Part shown: positions 13,270-26,500 of the stretch, piece by piece
Position numbering within the stretch: the stretch's first letter is position 1
Layout of the letters: each line of letters opens with the position of its first letter
NCBI GenBank assembly: GCA_008933995.1
Contig: WARS01000016.1
Coordinates: 9,503,848 to 9,567,847 of the forward strand
Length of the DNA stretch: 64,000 bases
Direction: 5' to 3'
Source: Datnioides undecimradiatus
Taxonomy: Eukaryota; Chordata; Actinopteri; Lobotiformes; Datnioididae
Made by a program: the position numbers and the translations under genes
Notes under the pieces: generated by a model
Database searches by the model: none
What the model was told of the DNA's origin: nothing
The model's input: only the letters and a program-made list of their open reading frames with translations

Positions 13270-15405
13270 GCATGTAAATGTACATGCAAATTTTATGTCA
13301 GCTTGGATGCTGCTGTGGTCCTTAATTTTCAATACTGCTGCTACATTTGTTTACTTCACCTGGGCTCAGCCTCAATGTTGATGTCAATCAGATTTTTTAC
13401 TCCAACACAACTAGAGATGCAGTTAGAGTCCGCGAGTCTGAGATAGCACTAGAGCAGGAGTACTGTTAAGGAACATCCATCTGAGGCAGTGGCTCCACCC
13501 ACAGAAATCCCAAAAGTTCCAACTGTTACTGAAAATGACACTTTTGGGGAAACTCCACCACCACCTGCCCCTTTGCTCTATTTCTTTTTCTATGGCCTGC
13601 ATGGGCCATTTATTACTTATTAAAAAAAATTGTTCATATTACAATTAATTTTGAAACAACACACTTTGGCTGTATCAGTTCACATCACATGACTTCACCT
13701 GCCCTTGCATCTCTTTATTTGCACTCACCATAATGAGCTGGTAAATTCAATTTGTGTCTTAAATTAGTTGATTCAGCTGCCTGTCACGTTAGATGTATAG
13801 TGGCACTACTGCACTTCATCAGGGAAATTATGTGGATCAGTCGGTAGCAGGAGTTTTCTCAATGGACGGGTGTGTTTGAATGCCTACAATAATATTCCCT
13901 GCTGTTTTGTAGCCTTGTCTTAGATATGCTGTTCCACTTCAAACAGTCTATATATTAAATCAACATTTTGCTGCCACAGGGTGGCTTGGACATCAGAAAA
14001 TGCATGTTTTAGCCAATGTAGCAATGTAAAAAACAAGCCTTAGATTGTCAGCATCAGTACAGAATCCAAAACTTCAGTGATAAATGATGAATATGAGGTT
14101 AGATCAGCTGTAAACTGTTTACTAAACTTAGAATATGGTGGCAATTCGATGAAGGAATTGACCCTTGACCAAGCCCCACACTTGTTTACTGTTGCTTAAA
14201 CTATCAAGCTTCTCTTGCACCTTGTATATGCAGTTTACAGTGATAATGGTGGCAGACAGACACAATCTGCTGTAATTTTATGAATAATGAGTTGTTGACT
14301 TCAGTAGTAAGTAAATGGAATAACAGTTGCTAGCAGATTATTTCAACCGTCGTTACATAGCGAGTTTGTTGGAAACTGGCTCCAGCTTACAGATATGCAT
14401 CTGATGGCTACATACATGATATGCTAATTTAGTGTTGTGTAATGATGTGGAAAAGATGGAGGCGAAAGCTGACATGTTCCAGGCCAAAAGTCAGTGTCCT
14501 CATCAGTTAATGGTCCATGTAAAAGACATGGAAATACAAGAGTGGCAATGTCCTTCTTCTGCAGAGGTTGATGTTATAGTATGTATAGTATATTGTTAAG
14601 AAATGTAATGGCAGATTCACAAGTATTAACTGTTGTCAAAAGAAACAAGAAAGAAGTGTAAGGCTTAGATTAAAGCTTTCCTTCCCCAAATTCAATGCAG
14701 AGAAAAACAGTGGAGCCTTTTCTAATGTAACCTGTGAGCCAGCTTAATATTTGATGTTGGTGTAATTGAGAGCAGTTCAGTGAGAGGTCAACTGGAACTA
14801 ATTCAATGGCCATTTTACACATTTTTTTTTTTTTACCAAAAATAGATATTACAGCACTTTCCTTCCTCTTCCACTGACATGCACGGTGCATGTATCTTAG
14901 TTGCACCATACATTTGACACAAGTGAGGTAAGCTTGTTTTCCCTTATGTAACAGGCAGAGTTGTGTTGTTGTTTTCTGCCTTTTGAATCCTTCTCATACT
15001 CTGTCAGATTTCATACTGCAGAACAAGTGTTACATCACAGCATACAGACCTGTACATCAATCCTGACTAAATTCTTACCTGTCAAAGTTACTGTGACTGT
15101 AGAGCAGCAGAGGCCCACCATGTGGGGCTGAATGTAATTATGCACCATACTCTTGACTCAAACCTTTACAGACAGACAAAAAAAACCCCACTTCTCAGTC
15201 AGGTGATGCTCAAATGTGAAAGACTGATTTCATGCTGGCACAGCATGCAAGGCAATAACGTGGAGCAATTCTGCGTTTCCTGGCAGCACATCACTTGTGA
15301 ACCAAAACATCCCGCTAAGATGGTGAAACATCATCTGAGATGATTCTAAGGAATGCAGCACGCTGAGTCACTCGATAGCCAACCATTTGGGTACCAGATA
15401 TGTAA
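13270..15405. other. Unannotated non-coding sequence
   Basis: No gene found. There is a poly-T run at 14822-14834. The stretch around 14090-14420 has the look of an old interspersed repeat, but I cannot tie it to a family. Confidence 0.65.
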
Positions 15406-15409
15406 TCTT

Positions 15410-15410
<1 letters not shown>

Positions 15411-15447
<37 letters not shown>

Positions 15448-15457
15448 CACACACACA
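15411..15457 (+). repeat. (CA)n microsatellite
   Basis: (AC)n from 15411 to 15445, then one TGC interruption and a further short AC run. Open frames over it read as Thr/His or Cys/Val repeats, which is a simple-repeat artefact. Confidence 0.96.
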
Positions 15458-17567
15458 TTAATGGGCAATTTTAGGTGCATGGCATCTAATTCTAAAGGCA
15501 TGAATGTTTTCCTCATATACTGGTGTTTTAGCATTGCATTTTCTCCTCTATTCATGTCTGGTTGTAGAAAAGCTGTCCTACAGAGAGTGAAACTGAGATG
15601 ACAACCCAATAAAACATCCTTTTCCCTGCCTGTGATACCCTGTGTGCCTCATGTTTTTCCAAATATGCCTTGACAAATTTCCTTTATAGATGCATGTATA
15701 GGCCTTGGCTGTATCAAGGGATGGTGAACATGATTAGACTTGTTCTTCCCTCCCGTGTGGAAGCCAGTTATTGATGTGTAATTTAGAGGTCATGGCTTAT
15801 TTCAATTGCTTTTCTTTATAGTGGTTAAATGTGTAGACCTCAGCATTCCACGTGTTTGTTGTACAAATGGGACATAATTGGCTTGTTAACACATACAGGC
15901 AGAAGTAAAAGGGACTAATGATTTCACTGTAGTTGTGTATGATTTGGGGCCATCTGAGGAGAGGATAAATGAGTTACCATACGTGTAATTACTACTACTG
16001 TGTTCAAGAAAGGTGACTATGGGCAGCCTTGACTGTGAGTGTGGAGCTGTCACATGGAATCTGTGATTGTATTCAGTCATGGTAACTTAAGTGTTGTCTC
16101 TAGCACGTCATGGTAATCAAGAGACGTATTCAGGTCAGTCATTCAGACCTCTGTACCTGTGAGCTATCAGACTTCTTCATGGTTCAATGCACCGGAGAAA
16201 ATTTGCTCCAAATTGCGTTTTTCTCTTTATCCAGCAGTGTGTATGTAATAAAATGAAACGACAGAGCCATTAGTGTTAACATCTCATTTTAGCTATGAAT
16301 CTTAACATCCTGGTCAGGATTCTTCAATACAATCCTCTGAGCGGAGAACTGCTGTGTACTATATCTCCACAAATACACCATGGGCCATTAAACTCAGAAT
16401 TAGTGTACACACAAAGTGTCATTTTGGTAGCGGCACAGTTTTTTGATTAAAAACATGCCCACTAACAAAGCAACTAACTTCTGTTATGTTAGACATTTTT
16501 TTGTTTTATTTGGCAACTAAACACTCAGTGAGTCAGTAGAATGGGTGTAAATGCCACAGTTTACATCAATAAAACTGATGAACATGACTGTTTGTACATT
16601 TAAATCCAATATGTTACAAAGTTGTGTCTATTCTGAACAAATACTTTTATTTAAAGACAAAAGTGGTGATTTCATTTAAATGAAGGTGCTGTTATAGTAA
16701 TGCACGTAATGTGTCGCGTGTGTCAGCCTTGGGACTGGTGCTTTCACAGAAGAACAAGTCAAAATGCTGTGGATCTCAGTCTGTGGGTTGTAGCTCAGGA
16801 GAAAACTGGAGAACGTGGCTGTTTCTTTGTAAAGACTAAAGGGCAAAATGGAAATAGATAAATATCCTGACTAGTTATTCTGTGATGATCACTGCCAGAA
16901 TGTGTTGGCCTTAAAGATATCAGAAATTTGTTTTCTCAATTGGCTTCTGCCTTTGTGCAGTAGAGACCCAAATGAACATATGGTTTCAGCCATGTTAAGC
17001 ACTGCTGTGGTTATTTGACTTGAAATATTTATGTTAGCGCTGTCTTTCTGCAGGACTCTGTTGGACGCACCAACCAGGATCTAGCAACTGAAATGTGATG
17101 ATAGCTGTGTGTTTTCAGCATGTATCAAATCTGATCAAATCACAGCAAAAAAGTCCCGATACTGCAGAACGTCACTTAGCAAGTATGGTGAGTTTTTATT
17201 TTTACTAACTTACATATAGGTTTTTTTTGGTTAAAATTTGACTGTGCTTATTTAGTCCTCAAAGGGCTTTAAGATTTTAAAATATATTTTATACAACATG
17301 CGCTAAGGGTTTTGGTCCCAAATTAAAGTGAAAGAAAAAAAAAAAAAACTGAGCAGATAGCTGCATCATTACATTAACTTTGGTAAAGGATTAACATTTG
17401 CTTGCGGGGGCTTAAAACTTGATAAAATGAGGTAATCTATGTAGTAACACAGACTCACCAGCATATACTATAAATGTGCCGGTAGTCAGCAGTATTACCA
17501 TATGTGTGATTTTGAACAAAACATTATTTGACATGATTACAATTCTCTCTTTGGTGTAACTCTTAAG
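15458..17567. other. Unannotated non-coding sequence
   Basis: No gene, transposon or RNA gene recognised. A poly-A run lies at about 17335-17348 and a poly-T run near 17221. Confidence 0.7.
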
Positions 17568-17611
17568 CGTGTGTGTGTCTGTAGAAGGTGTGTGTGTGTG
17601 TGTGTGTGTGT
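17568..17611 (+). repeat. (TG)n microsatellite, interrupted
   Basis: A short GT run at 17569-17578, a 'ctgtagaag' interruption, then an uninterrupted GT/TG run from about 17588 to 17611. Confidence 0.95.
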
Positions 17612-17725
17612 TTAGGCTCATGTGCTAACCTCAGAGTCTTTTCAATGGGTGACTGAGCCTGTGATAGAATACATGGACTTGTGCTCTAGAGCTATCAGTG
17701 GCAAACTTGATAAATGAACATGTGT

Positions 17726-17764
17726 GAGATAGAGAGGGGAGAGGTGAGGAGAGAGAGAGAGAGT
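17726..17764 (+). repeat. Polypurine (GA-rich) tract
   Basis: GAGA-type repeats with a few T interruptions, ending in a clean (GA)n run at about 17750-17764. Confidence 0.85.
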
Positions 17765-18529
17765 GTTGGCGCTCTAGCCCCTCTGGTTTTGGCGCAGGGG
17801 TCTACCTCGAGATTCTTAATGACTCGGTGGCGTTGATCTGTGAAGGAAAGAGAAAATGGGCCATTTAGGGAGAGAAACAGTCAACCTGCTATGTCTTGTC
17901 CATTGTCTGGGATTTAAGTGAGAAAATCAATTTGTCATGACACTTTGCCGATAAAAGTAATTCCCCTGTTCTCCCTGCTCAGCCCTCATCTGATATGCAC
18001 ACTAGGCTTCGCACCAAGAAGGGGTTATTGGAATGATTGGTTGCACACTTAGACACTTGGCAAATACACGCCCCTTGTTTCCATATTTGGACAATCTAAT
18101 GCGCATATTCTCACATCACACGCTCACACACATGTTGGCTAATTTTTCTTTGACATCCTCTTCCATCTTAACACATTCTGAAAATAAAAACGTGTTGGCT
18201 AGTTTAGGGCTGGGGACATTCCCATGGGATGGTGAGACTGTACGTATAAGAGAAAGTAGAATGTGGCAATGTGGATCAACCATAACAGACCACGGCACCA
18301 TGTGTCATGAAAATGCGCCACATGACACTTGTGTCTCCCCATAGTACTTGAGGGAGGAGGGAATTTATTATCAGGCAAGAGATCCAGTCATGATGGCCAG
18401 CCTGACAAAGTTTTCCCCAGGTTCAATCAATCACACGTGTCCTCTGTGAAGAGGCACCACCACAAGGGGCCCTCGGAGGCTTTGCCAGCAGATTAGTCAC
18501 AGCCAAGTCTCATTTCTGCAGCTGCACCA

Positions 18530-18710
18530 GTACAAAGATGGAATGATGGAGGAGGGAGGGGAGGGAGTGATAGGTGAGAGGTAGGCAAAAAGTAAATGAT
18601 AGAAGGGTTGAGACAAGAGATTGGGAGAAAAAGCAGGAGAGAAAAAGAAGGGATACACTGAGAGTGAGCGGAAAGAAGGAGGACAAAAGAGAAACAAATC
18701 ATTTGCGACA
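18530..18710 (+). repeat. Purine-rich low-complexity region
   Basis: Mostly A and G on the plus strand for about 180 bases. It includes a G-cluster at about 18549-18569 (runs of 2, 3, 4 and 3 G separated by single A) that could form a two-tier G-quadruplex. Confidence 0.75.
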
Positions 18711-20750
18711 AAAATAATGATGAAATTGTGGAATGAGGATCGAAAAAGTAGTACAACAGAAAAACACTGGAGAGTAACAGAGGCAGTGTAATGGACTGGA
18801 ACACAGGATGGGAATATAGCATGTTCATTTTCAAGCATTATTGACACACAACTTCAAACATGTTTTCATATACAGCTATTTAGGTCATGTCCAGTCCATC
18901 TGTAGGACTGTAATGTTACAGTTTATCATCGTAATCCTCCATTTGTTGTGCCATGACTTCACTGCTGCAGCAGAGTCTTCGCTAAAGGAGAATTAACGCA
19001 CTGCAAATGCTCATTTATTCATTTTTCACCGTGTGTAAAAGCATTGCACCAAAACAGCTGACGGCATCCAACTACCTCCTCATATTTTCCAGTTTAGTTT
19101 GCTTAATTTATGCTGTGCCCCATTGAGTATTAATGTGAGGTTATAGTGTCTGCTGTTATGACTGCACGTCACTTGCCAAGAGGAAATAAATTGGATTAAG
19201 GTACTTTTAGTAGATACATGAGTACTTATACATTTAGGTTGAGAATATAAATATTTGTAGACAAACCATGTAAAGGCATTTTGTAAGGTATTTACAGAAC
19301 TATTATTGTTCATTTGTTTTGGATTTCAAAGCAATCTCACTTTAGGTTAATCCACTGAAATAAATCAGCTTCCAATGTATTTTTCAGATAAAATCTGTCT
19401 GGCAGCAGATTAGCTTTTCTTTGTAACCAATTAATATTTTTTACACATTTTGTTCACCTGACTCTAAGAGGAGTTAGCAAATCCTAGCAGCTTTTTTAAA
19501 ATATGAACACTTTATTGAATATCATGGAGTGTTTAAGACTGGATTTCACAGCTGAGAGTTTGGGCTCTCAGCTCCCAGAAACGGTGCATTCTTAATGATG
19601 TTCCTGTATTGATGTAGTGGCTCTATCCTGCTTTTATCACAGTGATGATAACAGCTCTATCTGTTCATAACCTAAGCCTTAGGGGGAGATTGCTGACCCA
19701 GCCTAAACTGCTGCAGGTCCATTCCACAATATCTCACTGTTATCAATCTCTCAACACTCACGCCAAGACTGATGTACACTCGTTTGCACCAGAGCTTACA
19801 GCGGTTTGTGCGTATGAAGATAGACACATATGGAGATGAGAAAACACACAGACTTTCATGTCTCTACTACTCAAGTGGATAAGAAGAAAATAGTACCAAT
19901 TACGGCTCCTGAAACTACTGTTTCCCTTTGTCCATTGTGGGCCCTGCTGTATATCAAATCTACACTTGCCTTGAAAAACAGGCAGCACAGCAGTGTCTCC
20001 CGAGAGGGCCCTTCTTTGTTAATCCCTATTAACCTCTCCAGTGAGCAGGCCGTGGGTTCACAGTCTTGGCCACTTAAGTTTGAGCATGACCTTACTTTGT
20101 GCTTACAACTGTCTAATGTGTCTGCCACGGCTTGGCTGCTCTCCAGCTCAGGTTCTCATCCACCAAACCTTGAGCATGTGCAAATAGGAGACGGAGGGCA
20201 TGACCAGGTACTTTGGGAACTTTGACTGCTTTTCAGCAGGATGTTGAGGATGAGTAATCGGAAAGAAAATGTAGAAAAACTTCATGTTATTAATGCCCTT
20301 AAATTATGAAAGTTCAAATAAAGTTCAGCAGAGGCTTCTGAAAATATGCCTTTAAGGAGTTAGGTTTTATAAATTTAGCATGACAAAGACAGCCCACAAT
20401 TTGTATTTGCTGATTGTGGTCCTGCAAGGCAGAGGATGAATATGGGACAGACAATTTTCCAGACAGCTACTGACATTTTTTAAAGTGTGCAGAAAAAAAC
20501 TGAGATATCAAGATACACTCTGACAAAAACGAAAACCATTTAGTTAAAGGCAAACAACAAATGTGGCTGCAACAAAAGTATAAAGTGAACAACCAGGAAT
20601 CTGACAAGCATGTGTAGAGTATAAACAAAATTAGCTAATAACCATGTGTCTTCATTTCATCTTAATCATCATCACCATCTTAATAAAAATTCACAGAGAC
20701 AGTGTGAAAACCCAAACAACCTGACACATAATATAAATGGAATATGAAAG

Positions 20751-20767
20751 TATTATTATTATTATTA
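20751..20767 (+). repeat. Short (TTA)n microsatellite
   Basis: About six TTA units, directly visible. Confidence 0.9.
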
Positions 20768-21690
20768 AGAAAACCTATATTAACCAACAGCATAAAAAGT
20801 GCAAGTAGGGCCTGTCTCTTGAACATCTCTGAAAATGTAATGGTCCATCAACAGAGAGCACCACTGGAGATTACAGCAAACCATTTTATGTCAATTTACC
20901 AGCAGTTTTTATTTGCTCAACATTCGCTCCTTTATATCTATCTTTATAACTTTTTTCATTTGACTTCTCCAGTACTTTCAGCTCAGTTCCATCAAATCAC
21001 TTTCTGTTTTGTTTCAGTGACTAAACGAAGAATAATGCTGCACTTTACTGCACCCCACCATCACCTAACTCTAACTACTAGCTTGAGGACATGACCTACT
21101 GACTTTTAGCTGATGAGGCATTAAGCTCAAGACAGCTGGTAGCAGTTTAAATGGTTGAACACTATTGAGTGATCTGAAGCGCTGTCTCTTTTCTCCTTAT
21201 GTGCACCTGCTTCACATAGCAGCACACACAAACTTGTACAACCATGGTAAATTTGCAGTCACTCAATATTTTGTTGGCAAAATGTACCCATGTGGTGTTG
21301 TAAAGACAAAAGTAAAGGACAAAACAGTGTGTGCACAGACATGTATGCATACAGTGCAGGGACTAACATAGTTAGTGGGCTACAGTAATCCCAAAAGCAG
21401 TCCCAAGTAACACAACTTATAAATGGACTTTAATGCCCTTAACTTTTATCAGTTACCCAAATTCTCCACATTGTGTATAGGCCCATTTTTTCCTGAACTG
21501 AAGGTCATTCCCACCTCTTTATTCAAATTGGCTGAGCATAGACAAGCTTTTGAATTGTGTGTGTCAAAGTTCAATCAGATTGACCTCTTTATGGGGTAAA
21601 AGAACTGGAGTTACATCTGTACACCTATGCTGGTGACATCTATAGCTGGAGGCTTTATGTTTTTGGGTTAGCAATCTTTACATCCATCGT
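20768..21690. other. Unannotated non-coding sequence
   Basis: No gene or clear repeat boundary. The dispersed repeat annotated at 21700-22060 may begin somewhat earlier, around 21500, but I cannot place its edge. Confidence 0.6.
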
Positions 21691-21699
21691 CAGGCTGTC

Positions 21700-22060
21700 C
21701 TATTCTTGTGACCACAATATCTCGAGAATGCCTTCAGAGAATTTCTTTAAATTTGAAACGCCAATCGGTCTGAAGATTTTGGATGTCAAAAGTCAGAAAA
21801 GCAAAATATATTTATATATTTTATATATTCTTGTAAACATCATATTTCAGAAAAGCCTTGAATTTGGCACAAACATTCAGTAAGACTAAAGAAGAACATT
21901 TTGGTGGGCAAAGGTCAAGGTCAATGTCATTTGTGTTTGTAAACACAATGTATCAGGAACATCCAAGGCGCATTTCATATCTGGTATGGCACAAACATTC
22001 ACTCAACTCAAGGAACAATGATTGGATGAATTATGAGCAGAGTAGATTTTTACAGTAAAA
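21700..22060 (+). repeat. Teleost dispersed repeat with ~110-122 bp internal period
   Basis: The sequence has the hallmarks of a fish repeat that I recall as common: 'atatctcgagaatgccttcagagaatttctttaaatttg', 'ggcacaaacattca' and 'tttggtgggcaaaggtcaaggtcaatgtcat'. The 14-mer ggcacaaacattca occurs at 21866-21879 and again at 21988-22001, 122 bp apart, and a weaker relative ('aatttgaaac') lies about 111 bp earlier. The element therefore seems to be built from about three diverged units. Formal family name unknown to me. Confidence 0.65.
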
Positions 22061-22061
22061 T

Positions 22062-22860
22062 GTAAAAGGGAATCAAAAAACAAACGTATTTTTAGCCCAA
22101 CCTATGGCTTTGTGTGATTTGAGTAACATTAAGCAAGCCTTAGCAAGCTGCAAGCTTTGTACAGGTTTAGTATTTTGCATTCCATAATTAGTCATGTTAA
22201 ACGCCACTTTGCCTGCTGTATGCATGAGTATGTCTCACAATTAAATTAACTTTTGATTCAACAGGGCACGCCCAGCCTTCAAGAGGCTGTGGGAGCACCC
22301 AAGGGAGTTTGGCACATAGGACTCCAGGAACTGGTAGTGTTCATTTCCCAGGAAATGTTGATAAAAAGAGCATGAGTTATGTCCTCAGGGAGAAGATGAG
22401 GAGATTAGAAGAAAATAAAGTTGCTTTTTTTTTTGCACTGACTCATGGCAAAGTCATCCTCTGTTAGTTACCAATCTCAAGGTGTGTAACATTGCTGAGA
22501 AGGTGTCCGTAAACGTCATACTATTATCAATTATGAAGGTCACACTTAGGCAAAGAATAACCCCACTGCTCCTCATGTCATCTAATGCACCCATAACTAT
22601 GGCCATTTGTGTTCTTGGTAACAGTGAATGCAGATCCCACAGAGTCCTTCACTCGTTCCCTTCGTGAAATTATCTCAGATGAGAAAGAATACTCTTTGGT
22701 AAAAAGCCAAACTATTTGACAAATGACCTGATGGATGTGCTACATGAAAAAACAGGGACTCATCAAAGTGATTACAATTTATCCTGTGAGGGGCTTTAAT
22801 CTGTCAAGCAATTTTGATGGCTTTGATTCATCCAGCAGTTACAGTTTTGTCTGTGGGTGA
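22062..22860. other. Unannotated non-coding sequence
   Basis: No gene recognised. There is a short poly-T run near 22426-22434. It ends where the L2-like tail begins. Confidence 0.65.
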
Positions 22861-22861
22861 T

Positions 22862-22970
22862 AGGCCTGTGATAGACTGGCAATTGTGTCCCTAAACTGTT
22901 GCCCAATGCATGCTGGGATAGGCTCCAGCTCCCTGCCATTGTGAAGAGGGCAGGATGGATGATGGATGTG
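22862..22970 (+). mobile_element. 3' tail of an L2/CR1-like retroelement (or a SINE sharing it)
   Basis: The words 'gatagactggcaattgtgtcc', 'cccaatgcatgctgggataggctccagc' and a terminal 'ggatggatgatggatg' follow the order of the 3' end I know from fish L2-type LINEs and SINEs that borrow that tail. The GGATG-type tandem at the right marks the 3' end, so orientation is plus. Only the tail is present; I see no reverse transcriptase upstream, as expected for a 5'-truncated insertion. A second copy lies in opposite orientation at 52721-52850. Confidence 0.75.
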
Positions 22971-23204
22971 TGAAGGATGACAGTGGAACAGAAAAAGCAG
23001 GCCAAGTTGCTTCTGAAATTGTAGCCTCTTGCACAGCAAAAGTTGTGCATTGGCAAGTCTAGTAAGTAAGTTAGTTCATGGAACTGTCTATAAATATCAG
23101 GGGTGAAATGGCTTCAATTATGTAAAGTGGAAAGAATAAAAAATACAAAACAATACATGGTTCTTAGGAAGGAAGGAACATGATTGAGGCTGATCCCATT
23201 GTCA

Positions 23205-23560
23205 TATTTGTTTGCTGCCTCCTGGCATCCAACACCAGAGATGGTCAAAGAAAAAGCTATTGAAAAGGCTCAATCAGCTATGGATTTGGAAGACATCCAT
23301 CAGTACTGGACCAACATTGCTAATCATAAGCAAAGGAGCAACTGTGGAGAAACTCACCAGTGCTCTTCAGATCTATCTTATGCAGATAGTTTATCTGCAA
23401 TGATGAGAAATCCTGTCCTGTTAAGAAGTCCTTAAGGAGTTCAGCCAGATCGGTGACCACGCAATCAAGTCTGACTCTTTCAGGAGGTTCAACCCAGACA
23501 GCAATATATTAGATGACTATTACCACAAAAAGTTGTCCTGCAAAGTGCTGTGGTGTCACC
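23205..23560 (+). pseudogene. Possible decayed coding relic, unidentified
   Basis: One frame is open from about 23184 to 23435 and reads charged, protein-like sequence around 23239-23330 (residues MVKEKAIEKAQSAMDLEDIH). A second frame, interrupted by stops near 23401 and 23421, is open again from about 23425 to 23568 and reads EFSQIGDHAIKSDSFRRFNP followed by ILDDYYHKKL. The mixed, low-repeat composition differs from the simple-repeat frames elsewhere. I cannot name a family. It could be a retrocopy or transposon fragment, or simply chance. Confidence 0.25.
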
Positions 23561-23568
23561 AGTGGGGC

Positions 23569-26500
23569 TAGCCGGGTTTATCAAAAATAATAAAAAACTT
23601 ATTTAAATCAATCTTTATTTCAGTGATCAAATATCAATTCATAAAATTCTGTAATCGATCTTTTAATATATTGCTTTTCCCATGAATGAATGAAGCTTCA
23701 ACTCTGTTCAACAGCACCAGATTAATTTCAGAAGTGTGGGAGTGGGGGCTAAGATTGGTGTCATTCCATCATTCAGTAATCTGATTTAATGCTGGACACA
23801 GCATGAGCCTGCAAACAGCAGGACACAGTGAAAGAGGAGTTGCACCTTGCTGAGAAGTTGGAGGTGTGCAGCCTGTCGCCTGCAGCTCTTGATCTAACAG
23901 CTCGTTGTGTCTGCTCCTTCTTGTTCCATTAGTCGCTGCAATATTTGAAACTGTTTCACTATTAAAAATTGCAAAAAATGACTGTCGTGTTTTGAAGCTG
24001 ATTCTTGATCTGTTATTATGGAAACTGTCAAGAATTAGAAATCATCATCTAAACATATGATTCATGATATGTTGAACAGCTGGTGATAAATAAAGATTTG
24101 ATCGGGTAGAAAGGAATTGTTTATTTTCCGCAATAACCCCAGAGGCTTTGAGTGTCTGGAAATTTTTGTTTAGGTGCCTTGAAAGTGCTGGAAAAGTGCT
24201 TGAATTTTATTCTTAAAAGCTGTATGAACCCTGTATATACTGTAATTGTAAACTCAATGTCTTTTCTGTTTTCTCGCAAATTGAACAGTTTCACAACGGG
24301 CCTGGTTATGAGGAAATCTCAAACATTCAACCATCTGTGAACCCTCTGCGGCTCTCAGATGTCCTGAAGGTCTGGGTGCTACATCATTTACATAATGGGA
24401 TTTTTAGAACCTAAATACGCTCCATATGTTCTGCATAAATCTGTTGATAGACCAATTTCTATCAGATAGGAATAAAACATAAGAATAGTGTATTGAAGAT
24501 AATCAGTTTGCCATTTTTCCTTGCACGCTACCACCATTAAAAAGATCCATGCTGCATGCTTTAGGGTAAATTCCTCAATGCTTCCTGTCGAATTATGCCG
24601 TAAGAGTTGACTCTGAGCAAAGTCAAGGTGATAAAGAAGAGTCACAACATTATCCGACCATGACATGCGGCCATGTCCAGTCAGAAACACTGTTTTCCTG
24701 TACAGTAAATGTCAAGCTTGTAGCTGACTGGTTAACTTAGACAAAAGCTTGTCGACAGACAAAATATACAATAAAATGCGGGGTTATCGCCACCTTCAAA
24801 TGAGCAAAGATGAAAAAGAATTCATTAATTAGAATGTGCATAAATTGTTAGTTGCTGTAAATTAAAATTAATGTATGTTAAAAATGCCATTATTAATTTA
24901 AACTGCTCAAATCAGTTTTTGATTTGCAGTTATCTTTTAACCCTGTCTCCGTTGCCTTGCCTTCAACAGGATACTAATTGAATATTGATGACGTTGACCT
25001 ATTTAAGCCAAGCACAGAGGAGGTTAAAACAAGTAAAGAGCACTTTTGTGTTTATTCTGCTCCCTTGCTGTGCCAGGCCCCAGACCGGTAATGTCTCTTT
25101 AACATCTTTATGCCGCCAGAGTCGCTTTTGCTTCCAAGAATAATCAGCAGCGCTAGTAGTAAAGAGGTCTTTGTCCCTTAATTTTTAGCCTGTAAATGGC
25201 CATTTAGAGAGCAATCATACCACTTCCATTTGTTCTGATTTGCACTGAGCAGCGACATGAAACTGTAATTAAAAAGAATTGCTCATGAGGTCAATGGAAG
25301 GAGCACACAAATGATTCTATACAAAGTAGGTTTCTGTCAGGACATGCATTGATTTGTTCAACATGTCTGATCATTTTCATCAAGTCCCCAGAGGGAGAAT
25401 TCAAACCAAACCTGGAACAGCAGCAATACATATTTCAGTTCTCAGACAGCCTTGCCCTTAGTTAATGAATGTGAGTGTGTATAAAAATTGTGTTGATGCA
25501 GTATAAAATGGTTGTTTGCTGGCAAGAAACATCCCTTGAGGAGAGGGGTATTTAATAAATATTGTTACTGTAAAACAACACTATTGGGGTTTAGGAGTAC
25601 ATATCGAAAGAGCTATGAAAAATGACTGTATTCCTGCATTACCTTGCCTGTTTTCCTTTATTTGCCCCATTTTTCAATCCATTATTTGATTTCTCTGGTT
25701 GCTTTTAGTAGGGATTTAAATTAATGGCTTTGCAGTCTAGCCCTTTTGAATGTGGTATGCTTTATACTGTAAATGTGGAGAAATCAAGAATATTTATAAC
25801 AGAACCACAGAGAAAAGTTGTGGAAATTACAGACGACTCAGAGGTTCAAAGCCATTCATTGAAAACATGCAAGACAGCAATAGTAAAATCATGCAGTGTT
25901 GGTGGATTTTCTTCTTTGTGAGGTCTCCATTTAGTGTAAAAATGTCCTTTGGCTTAATAATGAGCACTTATTGTACCTACATCACGTTCCGTAAGAAGTC
26001 ACACGCTCTTTTGGTAAGTAATCTGTTAATCTCATTCGAGCAAGGCCCCAAGTGAATACTGAGATATAACAGCTATAGAAAAGTCTTGCCACACTCAGCT
26101 TCTCTCCAAACAATGACTCTGCAGGAATGTCCCTTGTAGTTTTAGTCGACAAAAAGTTGTTCAACTAGTCAAATGTTTTCTGTCTTTACACCAAATCAAT
26201 TAGATGAAAACATGTTTCAGAAATTGGAATCATGACGGTATTAGTACCAAGTTTTGAAATGTGTGAGAGAGAGATAGAGAGACAAAGTTCAGTCTATGTT
26301 CAGTCTACTTTGTAAACAATTTCCCCACAATCCCAAACAAGTTCAATTACAGTCATAACCACAAAAAATTAAAGGGCTTATGTTAAGATTAAGTTATTTT
26401 AAGAATGTGTCCTGATCGATCATAATTAACATTTTAATATATATTTGAATCACTGTTGCTTTTAAGGTAAGACAAAGTCACTGTTTAACTATTTCATATT

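Larger units (their letters stand above)
17612..20750. other. Unannotated non-coding sequence with purine-rich stretches
   Basis: No coding gene seen. The plus strand is purine-rich at 17726-17764 and 18530-18710. A 9-bp perfect stem with a 6-base loop sits at 19550-19573. Apparent open frames on the minus strand at about 18493-18847 are Ser/Leu/Pro-rich because they translate the polypyrimidine complement, so I reject them as genes. Confidence 0.65.

Noticed and set aside
18493..18847. Two overlapping Ser/Leu/Pro-rich minus-strand frames
   Set aside because: They translate the complement of a purine-rich low-complexity region.
19830..20225. 131-codon plus-strand open frame
   Set aside because: No recognisable domain, and a minus-strand frame is open over the same bases; looks like chance.
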